Below are positions 9,717 to 19,623 of a stretch of DNA of 64,000 nucleotides, one piece after another. A program made the position numbers and the translations under genes. The notes under the pieces were generated by a model. It was given only the letters and a program-made list of their open reading frames with translations. It ran no database searches and was not told where the DNA came from. Source of the stretch: an uncultured Psychroserpens sp. (GTDB lineage Bacteria > Bacteroidota > Bacteroidia > Flavobacteriales > Flavobacteriaceae); assembly GCF_947500255.1 (NCBI RefSeq), contig NZ_CANMRL010000001.1, positions 1,116,001 through 1,180,000 of the forward strand, read 5' to 3'. The stretch's first letter is position 1, and the number at the start of each line of letters is the position of its first letter.

Positions 9717-9725
9717 CTAATCACG

Positions 9726-9750
9726 AGCCAAGCTTCTGCTTGGCTCTTAT
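9726..9750 (+). terminator. Rho-independent terminator after tRNA
   Basis: Perfect 8-bp stem AGCCAAGC/GCTTGGCT with TTCT loop, followed by a T-rich tail. Confidence 0.75.
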
Positions 9751-9838
9751 TATTTGCGATCTTTTCAAGTGGTTAGCATTTTTAATTCATTGTAGTTTTT
9801 TCTAAATCTTCAAAAAAAGGCACACATTTTTAGTTTCC

Positions 9839-9931
9839 AGCTAAAACCTTAGGTATTAGCTATTCTAAATTAATTCCTGTACTAATAAAAGCCATTCAAG
9901 AGCAACAAGAAATTATTAACGTAATGAAATA
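9839..9931 (+). pseudogene. Remnant of an S74/tail-fibre-type gene C-terminus
   Basis: One frame here reads FPAKTLGISYSKLIPVLIKA, then IQEQQEIINVMK and stop. It closely matches the end of the intact protein at 13167-15221 (NYTALIPVLIKAIQEQQKII). A stop codon lies just before it in frame and no head or chaperone domain precedes it, so only about 30 codons of a former paralogue remain. The gap 9751-10007 otherwise holds nothing I recognise. Confidence 0.6.
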
Positions 9932-10007
9932 AAAACAACAAATACCGATAAGACCTTACAATCACTATTAAAACTATTAAAAATAACCAATCTAATTAGT
10001 GTTTTAA

Positions 10008-10760
10008 TTATAACGAATCTAAAAAATCATTCTTTTTTCTAACCGAAACAGGAACATTTGCACCATTAGACATTATTAGTGTGCCACCACGACCTTTAAT
10101 ATATTTTTTTACAAAATTAAGGTTAATTACATACGAGTTATGGACACGAACAAATTGGGTGGCTTCTAGCTTTTCTTCCATAAATTTTAGCTTTCTAGTA
10201 ACCAACAACTTTTGTTTATCCTTTAGATAGATTTCTGTGTAGTTGCCATCACTATGACAATAGATAATATCTTCGGTTTTTATAAAATCTAATCCTTCCA
10301 TTGTGGGTAGTCCAATAGATCCTATATTTTTATTCTTTTTATGTAAACGTTCAAATAAATCGGCAATATAATTTTGGGTAGAATCACTTTGTAGTTGTTC
10401 TCCAATTTTATGAACAGCTTGTTTAAGTTCATTAGAGTCTATAGGCTTTAAAAGATAATCGACTGCTGAGGTTTTAAAAGCTTGAAGCGCATATTCGTCA
10501 TAGGCAGTAGTAAAGATAATTTGAGACTTTTTATATGTAATCGAATTTAACAATGTAAAACCATCCATTCTAGGCATAGCTATATCTAAGAATAATATGT
10601 CAGGTTTTAGATTATTGATTAGCTGTATAGCTTTTTCAGGACTTTTGGTCTTACCAATTACCGAAACGTTAGTACAGTTTTTATCTAACATGCGCTCCAT
10701 AGAATTAAGAGCCATTGGCTCATCGTCTACTAAAATTGCTGTCAATTTAATATTACTCAT
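10008..10760 (-). CDS. LytTR-family response regulator
   Basis: 250 aa. The receiver domain (1-120) has acidic pocket DDEP, phospho-acceptor Asp in DILFLDIAMPRMDG, the T/A pair TTAYDEYALQAF and Lys in DYLLKPID. The LytTR DNA-binding domain (about 150-250) includes EDIIYCHSDGNYTEIYLKD, FVRVHNSYVINL and VPVSVRKKNDFL. Start overlaps the kinase stop by 4 nt, so the pair is translationally coupled. Target genes unknown; the secreted-protein group starting at 13167 is the nearest candidate. Confidence 0.93.
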   Translation of the reverse strand: MSNIKLTAILVDDEPMALNSMERMLDKNCTNVSVIGKTKSPEKAIQLINNLKPDILFLDIAMPRMDGFTLLNSITYKKSQIIFTTAYDEYALQAFKTSAVDYLLKPIDSNELKQAVHKIGEQLQSDSTQNYIADLFERLHKKNKNIGSIGLPTMEGLDFIKTEDIIYCHSDGNYTEIYLKDKQKLLVTRKLKFMEEKLEATQFVRVHNSYVINLNFVKKYIKGRGGTLIMSNGANVPVSVRKKNDFLDSL

Positions 10761-12862
10761 GGATTATTCTGTTTAGGTAATATTACTTTAACCATAGTAC
10801 CTGAAGCACTGCCATTTTCAATCAAATCTAAAACTTCTACACGTGCTTCTTTACCATGAATGCTCTTTAAGAGTTCAAGTCGACGTTCAGTTAGTCCCAT
10901 ACCTTGCGATTTGTGCTTGACCTTTTGAGCATTTTGCTTCGCACTTGCCGCTCTCCCAACACCATTATCTTCAATTTCGCAAACTAAAATATCTTTTTTT
11001 TCGTAAAACCGAAGCTTCATTTTTCGATTATCATCTTTCGCCATTAGGCCATGCCAAATGGCATTTTCTACAAAGGGTTGTAGCATCATTGGAGGGATAT
11101 ATAATTCATCTAAATTAATTGAACGGTCAACATTAAAGGTATAATCAATTGAGTTATAAAAACGTAAACTTTCGAGTTCTAGATATAATTTCAACAAATC
11201 TATTTCTTCCTTTAACGTCACAAATTTTCGCTTTGAGTAATTGAGAGTAGATCGCATTAGTCGTGAAAATTTAACTAAATAATTTGAAGCGTCATCACTA
11301 CTATCGTTCTGTATAAACTCGTTAATAGAGTTTAGTGAGTTAAACATAAAATGAGGGTTCATTTGTGACCGAATTGAATTTAGTTCTGCTTCAATAGCTA
11401 TGCGCTCTTTGTGTGAAATCTGTTCTTGATATTGACTAATACGTAATTTTTCTTTTTGATTTCTCTGATAAAGGAAAAAGCCGGTTAATAGAGCAATACT
11501 TAAAAACGAATAAATCAGAATATTTTTAGTGATTGTTGTTTTAGAAACTTTCTTATTTAAGGCTTGATTTTCTTGTATATAAGTATCTATATCCAATTCG
11601 ATTTTGGCTAACGCAGCTTGCTTTTTCGCCATATTCCTATTTTCGAGCTCAAGAGAGGCATCAGATTTGTTTCTATAAAATAATGCAGAATCCAAAACTT
11701 TATTGGCTTCATAAGCCTTTGAAAGCCATAGCTCAATATTACCTTTATACAAACTTCTTAAATTATTTGTCTTGGCGTATACAGATGATAGTAAGCTTAT
11801 GGCTTCGACAGATCGTTTTTCTTTAAGATAGAGTTGTGCAAGCTCAATAGCTGTAAGAGATTCTATGGTTTTATTATGATATTCATTCGCAAACTTATAG
11901 CTTGATAGAAGCATAGTTTTGGCTTCAGCTATTTCGTTAGACTGTAGTAAAATTTTTGCCTTATAGAATTTGTTTTTACTAAGGTTATAATAATTATTTG
12001 AAGCACTATCTATTTTGAAACAAAGGTTATTATAATATTTAGCCGAATCAAGTTGATGTAATCTGGTATAGGCATCAGTTGCAACCGAATAAAGAATAGG
12101 AACTCCTGAATAATTTGGAAACTTCTTCAATATTGGTCTAATTTGACCCCAAACCTTAATAGCATTTTCATTATTTCTAGTAGTATTCAAGTCCATCATT
12201 ATAGTTTGCAATGAGAGTATAATACGTATTGTATCTTTGATTTCTTTTGCCAATTCATAGCGTTCTTTATTATGATATAGGGATTGCTCATAATTAGCTA
12301 GCATATTGTTATAGAATGATAGATTAGAATGAAACGGAATAATTTGTTTAATAACTCTACTTTTCTCGGCATATTCTAACCCTTTATTAAGATCTTCTAG
12401 TCCTTTTTCATAACTAAAATTGTTTAAGGAGAAGTTGTGGCTTCTATTCCATCTTATTGAAGCAAGAAGTGTAAAGTCTACTGGACGCTTATTTAAAACA
12501 TCTGCTTCTAAATTAACAAATAGTTCTTTGGCTAGTTCATGTTTTTTTTTAACGCGCCAATATTCTGCTATCACCAAACGTGCTATAAAGCTATTATGGC
12601 TTTTGGGCATCAATGTATCAATTGAGTTCTGTGTTAAGTTTTTTACTTTATTAGTTAATTCAAGCGTGTAATTATATTTTTCTTCATTTGTTTTTAGTGT
12701 ATCATAGGTCTCAAAATAAGCAACTAAACCTTTGGTGGTTTGTTCTTGCCCTTTCGATACAGACGTAAATAAAACCAAAGCGAATGTTAGTAATTTTGTT
12801 ATACGGATGATCTGCACACTTTTATTTTTAAGAATTAAAACATAATGATAAGCATTATGCAA
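10757..12862 (-). CDS. TPR-containing LytS-type sensor histidine kinase
   Basis: 701 aa. Signal-like segment and SVSKGQ cleavage site, a long helical periplasmic region with TPR-like repeats (about 45-420), a membrane helix near 455 (ILIYSFLSIALLTGFFLY), a short coiled linker, then a His_kinase domain with H-box NPHFMFNSLNSINEF, N-box PPMMLQPFVENAIWHGL and G-box DNGVGR. Autophosphorylates and passes phosphate to the LytTR partner downstream. The ATG at 12862 gives 15 residues before the hydrophobic segment; the in-frame GTG at 12817 would give a cleaner signal peptide and may be the true start. Confidence 0.9.
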   Translation of the reverse strand: MHNAYHYVLILKNKSVQIIRITKLLTFALVLFTSVSKGQEQTTKGLVAYFETYDTLKTNEEKYNYTLELTNKVKNLTQNSIDTLMPKSHNSFIARLVIAEYWRVKKKHELAKELFVNLEADVLNKRPVDFTLLASIRWNRSHNFSLNNFSYEKGLEDLNKGLEYAEKSRVIKQIIPFHSNLSFYNNMLANYEQSLYHNKERYELAKEIKDTIRIILSLQTIMMDLNTTRNNENAIKVWGQIRPILKKFPNYSGVPILYSVATDAYTRLHQLDSAKYYNNLCFKIDSASNNYYNLSKNKFYKAKILLQSNEIAEAKTMLLSSYKFANEYHNKTIESLTAIELAQLYLKEKRSVEAISLLSSVYAKTNNLRSLYKGNIELWLSKAYEANKVLDSALFYRNKSDASLELENRNMAKKQAALAKIELDIDTYIQENQALNKKVSKTTITKNILIYSFLSIALLTGFFLYQRNQKEKLRISQYQEQISHKERIAIEAELNSIRSQMNPHFMFNSLNSINEFIQNDSSDDASNYLVKFSRLMRSTLNYSKRKFVTLKEEIDLLKLYLELESLRFYNSIDYTFNVDRSINLDELYIPPMMLQPFVENAIWHGLMAKDDNRKMKLRFYEKKDILVCEIEDNGVGRAASAKQNAQKVKHKSQGMGLTERRLELLKSIHGKEARVEVLDLIENGSASGTMVKVILPKQNNP

Positions 12863-13166
12863 TCAAGTTCATAAATGCAATGTATAGATGTGTCTTTTCC
12901 AATGTAAATGTGAATAATGGACATACTTCATGTAAAAGCTATTTATCCCATAAGCTAAACAAAACCACTATACACCTATACACTCAAAGTTACTCATAAT
13001 ATCCCAAATGAGCACACCTTTACAGTTTGCCTTGAATATACTATTGATTTAAAATACATTTACCTAAGAATTGAATTTTATAATATTGATTATCAGTGAT
13101 TTATAAAAATTGATAATCTCTTAATTGCATATTGAAGTTAGTTTAATGTAAATAATTTTTAGCATC
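12863..13166. other. Intergenic region with an 8-bp inverted repeat
   Basis: Between the divergent kinase and S74 genes. Contains the inverted repeat GATTATCA (13088-13095) / TGATAATC (13111-13118) with a 15-nt spacer, about 50-80 nt before the ATG at 13167; a possible operator. No gene seen. Confidence 0.35.
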
Positions 13167-15221
13167 ATGAAAGCATTATTTTTTTTACTTTTTATATTCT
13201 TAAATCTATACGCATATGGACAAAACGGAATAAACTATAAGGCATTAATTAAAGATGATTTAGGTAATGTTGTTGCCAATCAAGACACCACTGTTCAGTT
13301 TAATATTTTTCAAGGGATCGGAATGTCACTTGTTTATTCTGAAAGGCATAACCTAATAACAGATAACAATGGAATAGTAATTGTAAATATTGGGGAAGGT
13401 TCTGTGCAATTTGGAACGTATTCTGGAATAAATTGGTCAAGTGATGACCATTTTTTAAATGTACAAATAGATATTGATGGTAATGGATTGGTAGATTTGG
13501 GGACTACAGAATTTAAAACTGTACCATATGCTATTCAAGCAGAGAAGGCATTAAATGTTACAGGCATAGAAGTTATAGATGAAGGTAGTGGTGCAGGGTG
13601 GAGAATCATAGGACGAGATGCTGATAATTATGGTAATGTAGGTCAAAATGCAGTAGACCTGAGTTATAGTGATACACCATCATCTGAGATTGGTGCTACA
13701 GGATTTGCATCAACTACTTTTGGATATATTACTAGAGCTACTAATTATGTAGCATTTGCTACTGGAGATAATTCATGGGCAACAGGTCAAGGAGCCACAG
13801 CAATGGGTGGCGCTACTCGAGCTTCTGGTGATTGGTCGACTTCAATTGGGATAAATACAGAAGCTTTTGGGTTGGCTACTTTTGCATCAGGATCGGGCTC
13901 TCAAGCTATCGCAGATTATTCCATGGCAATAGGAGAAAATACATTGACTTTTGGATTTAATTCATTTGCAGGTGGTGAGCAATCTCAAACTATTGGAAAT
14001 TATTCTTTCGCTTTTGGAAAACAGACAACATCTAGTGGTGAAAACTCAGTTGCATTTGGTAACCTGACAGTCGCGGATGGAGAAAATTCGGCGGCATTTG
14101 GTAATGATACAACTGCTACTGGAGAAAATTCGTTTACAAGTGGCTTCTCTTCTGAAGCATTAGGCATATATTCAGTTGCAATGGGATGGGACAATATTAG
14201 CTCTGGTATTGCTTCAACTGCATTTGGCACCTTGAGTGAAGCATCTGGAAATAATTCTTTTGCTTCTGGTTTAAGAGCTACTGCGTCAGGAACATATTCT
14301 GCAGCATTAGGATTTAACGTGCTGTCTGAGTCATCTTATGCTGTGGCAATAGGAAGGTTTAATGTTGGATCTGGAAACCCAACAAATTGGATTAGTACAG
14401 ATCCTCTCTTTGAAATTGGAAATGGCACAGGTAATGGAGTTTTAAGAAATAATGCGTTGACCGTCTTAAAAAATGGTAATGTGGGTATAGGTACGGCATC
14501 ACCTAATAATAGATTACAAATTACTAATGGTACCGATGTTTCTGCATCTAATGATTTAGGTTTTTTAGTACTTGGTAGTGGTAATAGCATAAATATTGCT
14601 ATAGACAATAATGAGATTATGGCTCGTAATAATGCTGCTGCTGCTACATTATATCTTCAAAATGAAGGCGGTCCTAATGCTTCATTAAGTGATAATACGG
14701 GTTATATGGTTTTGGGTAATGAAAATTTTTCGAATTTAGTTTTTGATGGCAACGAAATTCAAGCAAGAACTAATGGCTCTGCTTCCACCTTACTATTGCA
14801 ACAGCATGGCGGTAATGTTGCAGTTAATGGATTGATTGTCCATACTTCAGATAGACGTTTAAAGAAAGATATATCAATTATACATTACGGACTAAAAGAT
14901 ATTCTCAAATTAAATCCAGTAGCTTATAACTGGAAAAATCAACATAATCAAAAGCATAAATCGTTAGGACTAATAGCTCAAGAATTGCAGGAAGTCATTG
15001 CGGAAGTAGTTTCTATAGAAGAGGTCAATAAAAAAATGCTTCATGTTAATTATACTGCCTTAATACCTGTACTAATAAAAGCCATACAAGAACAACAAAA
15101 AATTATTGAAACTCAAGGTCTAATAATTACTGAAGAAAAAGATATTAATGAAGAGCAAAATAAAATGTTTCAAGCACTATTAAAACGAGTTGAAGACCTT
15201 GAAAACGGTAGCTCAGATTAG
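13167..15221 (+). CDS. Secreted YadA-head-repeat protein with C-terminal S74 intramolecular chaperone domain
   Basis: 684 aa. Signal peptide (ALFFLLFIFLNLYAYGQ), a first domain to about 135, then a stretch of 14-residue YadA/Hia head-like repeats (about 170-400) of the type AFGNxTxAxGENSxAFG, a spacer, and an S74/endosialidase-type chaperone domain (about 565-650: SDRRLKKDISIIHYGLKDILKLNP, SLGLIAQELQEV). A coiled coil follows. In viral fibres this domain trimerises and then cleaves itself off. Here it probably assembles a trimeric surface fibre. Followed by two more secreted proteins. A decayed copy of its C-terminus lies at 9839-9931. Confidence 0.87.
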   Translation: MKALFFLLFIFLNLYAYGQNGINYKALIKDDLGNVVANQDTTVQFNIFQGIGMSLVYSERHNLITDNNGIVIVNIGEGSVQFGTYSGINWSSDDHFLNVQIDIDGNGLVDLGTTEFKTVPYAIQAEKALNVTGIEVIDEGSGAGWRIIGRDADNYGNVGQNAVDLSYSDTPSSEIGATGFASTTFGYITRATNYVAFATGDNSWATGQGATAMGGATRASGDWSTSIGINTEAFGLATFASGSGSQAIADYSMAIGENTLTFGFNSFAGGEQSQTIGNYSFAFGKQTTSSGENSVAFGNLTVADGENSAAFGNDTTATGENSFTSGFSSEALGIYSVAMGWDNISSGIASTAFGTLSEASGNNSFASGLRATASGTYSAALGFNVLSESSYAVAIGRFNVGSGNPTNWISTDPLFEIGNGTGNGVLRNNALTVLKNGNVGIGTASPNNRLQITNGTDVSASNDLGFLVLGSGNSINIAIDNNEIMARNNAAAATLYLQNEGGPNASLSDNTGYMVLGNENFSNLVFDGNEIQARTNGSASTLLLQQHGGNVAVNGLIVHTSDRRLKKDISIIHYGLKDILKLNPVAYNWKNQHNQKHKSLGLIAQELQEVIAEVVSIEEVNKKMLHVNYTALIPVLIKAIQEQQKIIETQGLIITEEKDINEEQNKMFQALLKRVEDLENGSSD

Positions 15222-15281
15222 AATGTTACAAAATTATAAAATTTAAAAATTAATGTTTACCTATTATTAATACTAATACAT

Positions 15282-16250
15282 ATGAAAACAAAACCAATCA
15301 CATTAGTTTTATTGATAATTAACTCATTTTTGTTTGCTCAAACCATAGAGAAATTCAGTATCAATAGTGGAGGAGCTTCTGTCTCTGGTGCAGGCATAGA
15401 AATTTTATACACCATTGGCGAAATCAATGTGCAAGAACGCGGCGTTGAAACAGTATCAATATCTGAAGGATTTATAAATGCAGAATTTAGAATATTAATC
15501 GACACCAAAGTGTTCTTACAAGGGCCTTTAGTAAGTCCAGACACACCAACCTTAATGAATGACGATTTACGTTCTGGCGGCTACATACCAACCACAAGCC
15601 CTTATAGTGATAATGCGACCTGTAATGCTTTGGTTTTTTCTGTAACAGGGAATAATGCTATTGTAGATTGGATTTGGTTAGAACTAAGATCAGCAAATGA
15701 TAATACCGAAATTGTAAATGCACGCTCTGCACTAGTACAACGAGATGGCGATGTCGTGGATGTCGATGGTGTTTCTAATGTTATAATGCGCGCTGCGCCA
15801 ACAAATTATTACGTAGTTGTTAATCATCGTAATCATTTAGGAGCGATGTCTGCCTCGGCTATAGGTCTGTCAGACAGTTCTGTAACTACTGTTAACTTTA
15901 CTAATAACGGGTTTTCGACCTACGGAACAGAAGCACAAGTACAATTAGCGTCTAATGATATGGCATTATGGGCGGGAAATACTAATGGGCTTAATCAGAT
16001 TAGATTCTCAGGAGCAGATAATAGTACTAATGTGATTAAAGATTTCATCTTAGCAGATCCAGCCAATGGCTTTAACTCTGTTACATTCACATCGACAGGT
16101 TACTTGCTTATAGATTGTAACCTAAACGGTCAGGGTAAGTTCTCTGGTTCAGGCAATGATAGTAATATTATAAAAGACAATGTACTTGTTCATCCAGGAA
16201 ATGGATTTAACTCACCAACCTTTACCATCACTCAAACTATACCAGAATAA
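15282..16250 (+). CDS. Secreted hemagglutinin-like flavobacterial protein
   Basis: 322 aa. Signal peptide ITLVLLIINSFLFAQ, then a segment ISEGFINAEF and a core with GPLVSPDTPTLMNDDLRSGG, IPTTSPYSD, VDWIWLELRSAND and DFILADPANGF. This pattern is what is often labelled hemagglutinin-like in Flavobacteria, where the core usually sits in much longer proteins. No T9SS tail is present, so it may be delivered by the Sec route alone or may be associated with the flanking fibre protein. Function is not established. Confidence 0.6.
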   Translation: MKTKPITLVLLIINSFLFAQTIEKFSINSGGASVSGAGIEILYTIGEINVQERGVETVSISEGFINAEFRILIDTKVFLQGPLVSPDTPTLMNDDLRSGGYIPTTSPYSDNATCNALVFSVTGNNAIVDWIWLELRSANDNTEIVNARSALVQRDGDVVDVDGVSNVIMRAAPTNYYVVVNHRNHLGAMSASAIGLSDSSVTTVNFTNNGFSTYGTEAQVQLASNDMALWAGNTNGLNQIRFSGADNSTNVIKDFILADPANGFNSVTFTSTGYLLIDCNLNGQGKFSGSGNDSNIIKDNVLVHPGNGFNSPTFTITQTIPE

Positions 16251-16274
16251 TTAATCTTAACACACGAAACAATT

Positions 16275-17075
16275 ATGAAAAAATACTACATTACACTAAT
16301 TACACTGTTACTGACAGGTTTTATCTTTTCGCAAAGCTATAACTTGGGTATTGTACATGTGTCTAATTACGATTTTAAAGTTGTCGCAATTCCAGATTTC
16401 ACTTCCTCTGGTAATACAGATATTTCCGATGTTGGTTTTACATTAGTCTTACCAGCAGGATCTGTGGATGTGACTAATGCCACAGTAGCCCTCGCAGGGA
16501 GAACCGTTAACGTACAAGAGTTTGATGCAGCTTTTTTAACTGGACTAAACCTTGGAAACGGAACTAAAGATGTATTTCAATTTAATATGCCTCCAGGACA
16601 AACTTTATTGGCACATAGCTCTGGAGATCAGATCGATTTGTTTAATTTTCAGATTACCAACATGCCAACTACAGATGAGATGTATTTCTTATTAAATAGT
16701 GATCCAATTGCTATGGGAGCTGGTGGCGTGCTAGAAAGTTTTTATAATTCTAATATAGACAACACCTCTACCCAAGATTATTTCTCGATACCAGAACCAG
16801 ATCTCGATAGCTTTATGTTTGACACATTAAGTGTTGGCAATATTGAAGTTACTGCATTAAGCATAAAAATATATCCTAATCCTACTTCAAACCAAATTAC
16901 AGTAGATACTACATACGAAATAGAAAGTGTCAAATTATACAATATACTTGGTGAGTTGGTATTAACAACGTCAAATCAAAAAAGTATCACTGTAAGACAT
17001 CTTAATTCAGGAGTCTATCTTTTAAAAATAAGCCTAGACAATAAAGATGTAATAAAAAGAATAATTATAGAGTAG
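16275..17075 (+). CDS. T9SS type A sorting-domain secreted protein
   Basis: 266 aa. Signal peptide (YYITLITLLLTGFIFSQ), a beta-rich body of about 165 residues without a recognised family, and a C-terminal T9SS type A domain (IKIYPNPTSNQITVDT, VKLYNILGELVLTT, LNSGVYLLKISLDN) for export and cell-surface attachment. 24 nt downstream of the previous gene, so one operon with 13167-16250; the whole group ends in a terminator at 17228. Confidence 0.88.
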   Translation: MKKYYITLITLLLTGFIFSQSYNLGIVHVSNYDFKVVAIPDFTSSGNTDISDVGFTLVLPAGSVDVTNATVALAGRTVNVQEFDAAFLTGLNLGNGTKDVFQFNMPPGQTLLAHSSGDQIDLFNFQITNMPTTDEMYFLLNSDPIAMGAGGVLESFYNSNIDNTSTQDYFSIPEPDLDSFMFDTLSVGNIEVTALSIKIYPNPTSNQITVDTTYEIESVKLYNILGELVLTTSNQKSITVRHLNSGVYLLKISLDNKDVIKRIIIE

Positions 17076-17227
17076 GGTTTTTGAATTAGATTAATGCTCA
17101 AACCTTTATGCATCCTTAATATTCTATACTACTTTATTAACAAAGAATAGAATGATTAAAAACTCCATATTACTTCACATTACTCTCTATAAATGTAAAG
17201 AATGGTATTCTAAGTGCGACCACACTT

Positions 17228-17253
17228 AAAACCCTTCATTACAAGGGTTTTTT
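17228..17253 (+). terminator. Rho-independent terminator after the secreted-protein operon
   Basis: AAAACCCTT/AAGGGTTTT stem with CATTAC loop and a T-run. Confidence 0.75.
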
Positions 17254-17468
17254 GTTTTGTATCCTATCACTTTAAGACACTTTTATTTATGAAGGGGTTT
17301 TAATAAATCGTAAATACAGACCTATTAGAGTAACTTCTACTAAAATTATTAGGATCACCATAACACTTTAAAATTTTAGACTTATATATAAAACCGTTTG
17401 AAAAGATAAAACCCTAAAAAATCATTTAGTTTTAACAAATTATATAAGATTTTAATAATAGTACTGTG
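17254..17468. other. AT-rich gap, no gene seen
   Basis: Together with 17076-17227 this gap holds only the terminator at 17228-17253 and AT-rich sequence between convergent genes. Confidence 0.5.
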
Positions 17469-19511
17469 TCAATTTGTGTCAATTCCATGAGATTTTAAGA
17501 TGGCCTTAAATCGCTCATTATCTTTTAAGTAATAGAAGAATTCGTCACTTTCACGTCTTAGAGTAGAGGTTTGTTTGTTCCTTGAAGTGTCTAAGTAATG
17601 AAATACGCTGTCATTCATTTTAAGTGCCGAGTAAACAACGGCGAGCTGTTGGCTTTTCTCCCTAGGATGTGCATTTTTATGAATAGAATCAATGGTGCTT
17701 AAACCACTTAAGGTGTCGCCAGTTTTGATGTAACAATAGCCCAAAAAACGATTAAAAACATTTTGGGTTTTTACAATTTCTTTAAGATGAGGAATGGCTT
17801 TTTTGAATTTTTGCTGATCCATATACAACCTAAAATAGGATCTATTAATTACAAATTTATTGCTACCATCATTTCGAGCTTGTATTTTATCCATGAGATT
17901 TTGAGCTCTGTCAAATTCTTTATTTGCAAGAAGAGCATTAAAGTAGCTATTAGCAATAGGAAACGATAAAGGGTCTAGACGGTAAGCAATTTCGGCCTGT
18001 TCTAATTGCTTTTTATATTGCCCAGTATAATAGAAAAACGTAGAGTATTGATACCTCGCTGTTAAATCATTTGGTGATAGTTGTATCGCTTTTTTAAACG
18101 CGTTTTCGGCAGCTTCGCGTTCGCCTTCAATATTATAGATGAGCCCTTTTACAGAATATATTCTGGATACGTTATTATTTATTTTTTCAGCCTTATCTAA
18201 ATAGTCATTGGCAAGTTTAGAGGCTTCAGCAAGATCTCGTCCAGAATGATAGGTTTCTAAATAATAAGAGTTAGCAATTTCGGCATAAGCCAAAGCATAA
18301 TTGGGATCTAAGGCAATAGCTTCTTTATATAATAGAATACTCTTAGCTATACTTTCTTTATTTCGTTTGTCGACTTCGTTTCTACCTTCTATAAATAATT
18401 TATAAGCTTCTATGTTTTGTGTTGGAATGACTGCCAGCCCTTGCTCTTCTTCAAAGGATAAATTAATTTGTAATGCGTCAACAATCTCTTCAGACACTTC
18501 TGTTTGTAAGCTGAATATATTGGTTAGAGTTTTATCATAGTTCTCTGCCCATAAGTGTTCATCTGAAGCAGCGTCGATAAGTTGAGCTACTATTCTAATA
18601 TCGTTCCCGTATTTACGAATACTACCTTCTAAAATGTAAGACACGCCTAATTCTTTAGCTATTTCAGGAATTGTTTTTTTAGTATTCTTATACTGCATTA
18701 CCGACGTTCGTGAAATCACATGCAGGTCTTTAATTTTAGATAATTGTGTCAGGATATCTTCTGTAATACCATCTCTAAAAATTTCGGCATCGTCTTCAGA
18801 ACTAAGATTTTCAAAAGGTAAAACTGCTATTGAAAGCTCATTAGGTGTTGTGTGTTGTGTGTTAAAATGCTGAATTGTAAATATACCAGCAATAGTAAGT
18901 GCTAGAACCAACATCGCAATCACAAACCATTTGGTTTTAGAGTTCGAGGTGTCTTTGGTGTTCGAAACGCTTTTTAGTTTACCTTTAACTTCCTCTGGTT
19001 TTGGTACAATTAAACCATCATTTGCAATAGCAAATATAGGCATGGCCGCATCAACATTTTTTAAGTCATAAGCGTCTAAAAATTTTGCTTTAATGTCTTG
19101 GTGGCTTCTTATTTGATCATGAACCTTATCAGAAATCAAAACACTTCCAGAAACAGCACAAGATTCAATACGTGAGGCAACATTAACGGCGTCTCCTATG
19201 ATATCTTCATCAGTGTAGACGATGTCACCAACATGAATCCCAATTCTAACAGGTATTTTAGTGCCTTCAAGAAAAGATCGTTGTAACTCTATAGCGCATT
19301 TAACCGCCTCTACACTACTCGTGAAAATACTTAATGTACCATCTCCAAAATATTGAATAATCTTACCATTAAAAGCCTCGGTAGTTACTTCAAATGTGCT
19401 TCGATGTCTATTTCTAATATTAAGTGCTTCTTTTTCATCACGCTGCATTAAAGCCGTGTAGTCTTCAATATCTGTAAACATTATTGCAGCTAAAAGCCTT
19501 TGCTGTGACAT
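17469..19511 (-). CDS. Class III adenylate/guanylate cyclase with TolB/FlgO-like and TPR domains
   Basis: 680 aa. The N-terminal class III cyclase domain (1-170) keeps both metal-binding Asp residues (FTDIEDYT and YFGDGTLSIF) and the GDAVNVASRIE helix with the transition-state Asn/Arg. One membrane helix follows (about 195-215). The periplasmic part has a FlgO/TolB-N-like domain (SIAVLPFENLSSEDDAEIFRDGI, 225-340) and TPR repeats to the end (for example LAYAEIANSYYLETY). Likely makes cAMP in the cytoplasm in response to an external cue. Divergent (112 nt) from a sigma-54 activator that carries a cyclic-nucleotide-binding domain. Confidence 0.88.
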   Translation of the reverse strand: MSQQRLLAAIMFTDIEDYTALMQRDEKEALNIRNRHRSTFEVTTEAFNGKIIQYFGDGTLSIFTSSVEAVKCAIELQRSFLEGTKIPVRIGIHVGDIVYTDEDIIGDAVNVASRIESCAVSGSVLISDKVHDQIRSHQDIKAKFLDAYDLKNVDAAMPIFAIANDGLIVPKPEEVKGKLKSVSNTKDTSNSKTKWFVIAMLVLALTIAGIFTIQHFNTQHTTPNELSIAVLPFENLSSEDDAEIFRDGITEDILTQLSKIKDLHVISRTSVMQYKNTKKTIPEIAKELGVSYILEGSIRKYGNDIRIVAQLIDAASDEHLWAENYDKTLTNIFSLQTEVSEEIVDALQINLSFEEEQGLAVIPTQNIEAYKLFIEGRNEVDKRNKESIAKSILLYKEAIALDPNYALAYAEIANSYYLETYHSGRDLAEASKLANDYLDKAEKINNNVSRIYSVKGLIYNIEGEREAAENAFKKAIQLSPNDLTARYQYSTFFYYTGQYKKQLEQAEIAYRLDPLSFPIANSYFNALLANKEFDRAQNLMDKIQARNDGSNKFVINRSYFRLYMDQQKFKKAIPHLKEIVKTQNVFNRFLGYCYIKTGDTLSGLSTIDSIHKNAHPREKSQQLAVVYSALKMNDSVFHYLDTSRNKQTSTLRRESDEFFYYLKDNERFKAILKSHGIDTN

Positions 19512-19623
19512 TTTGGATTAATTATGTTAGGTGCTACTAAGTTAATTAAAAATGTTTTGTGATGAAATTGTTTACTAATTCTGAAATAATAATTAATATC
19601 TTTAACTAGAAATTTATCACTTA

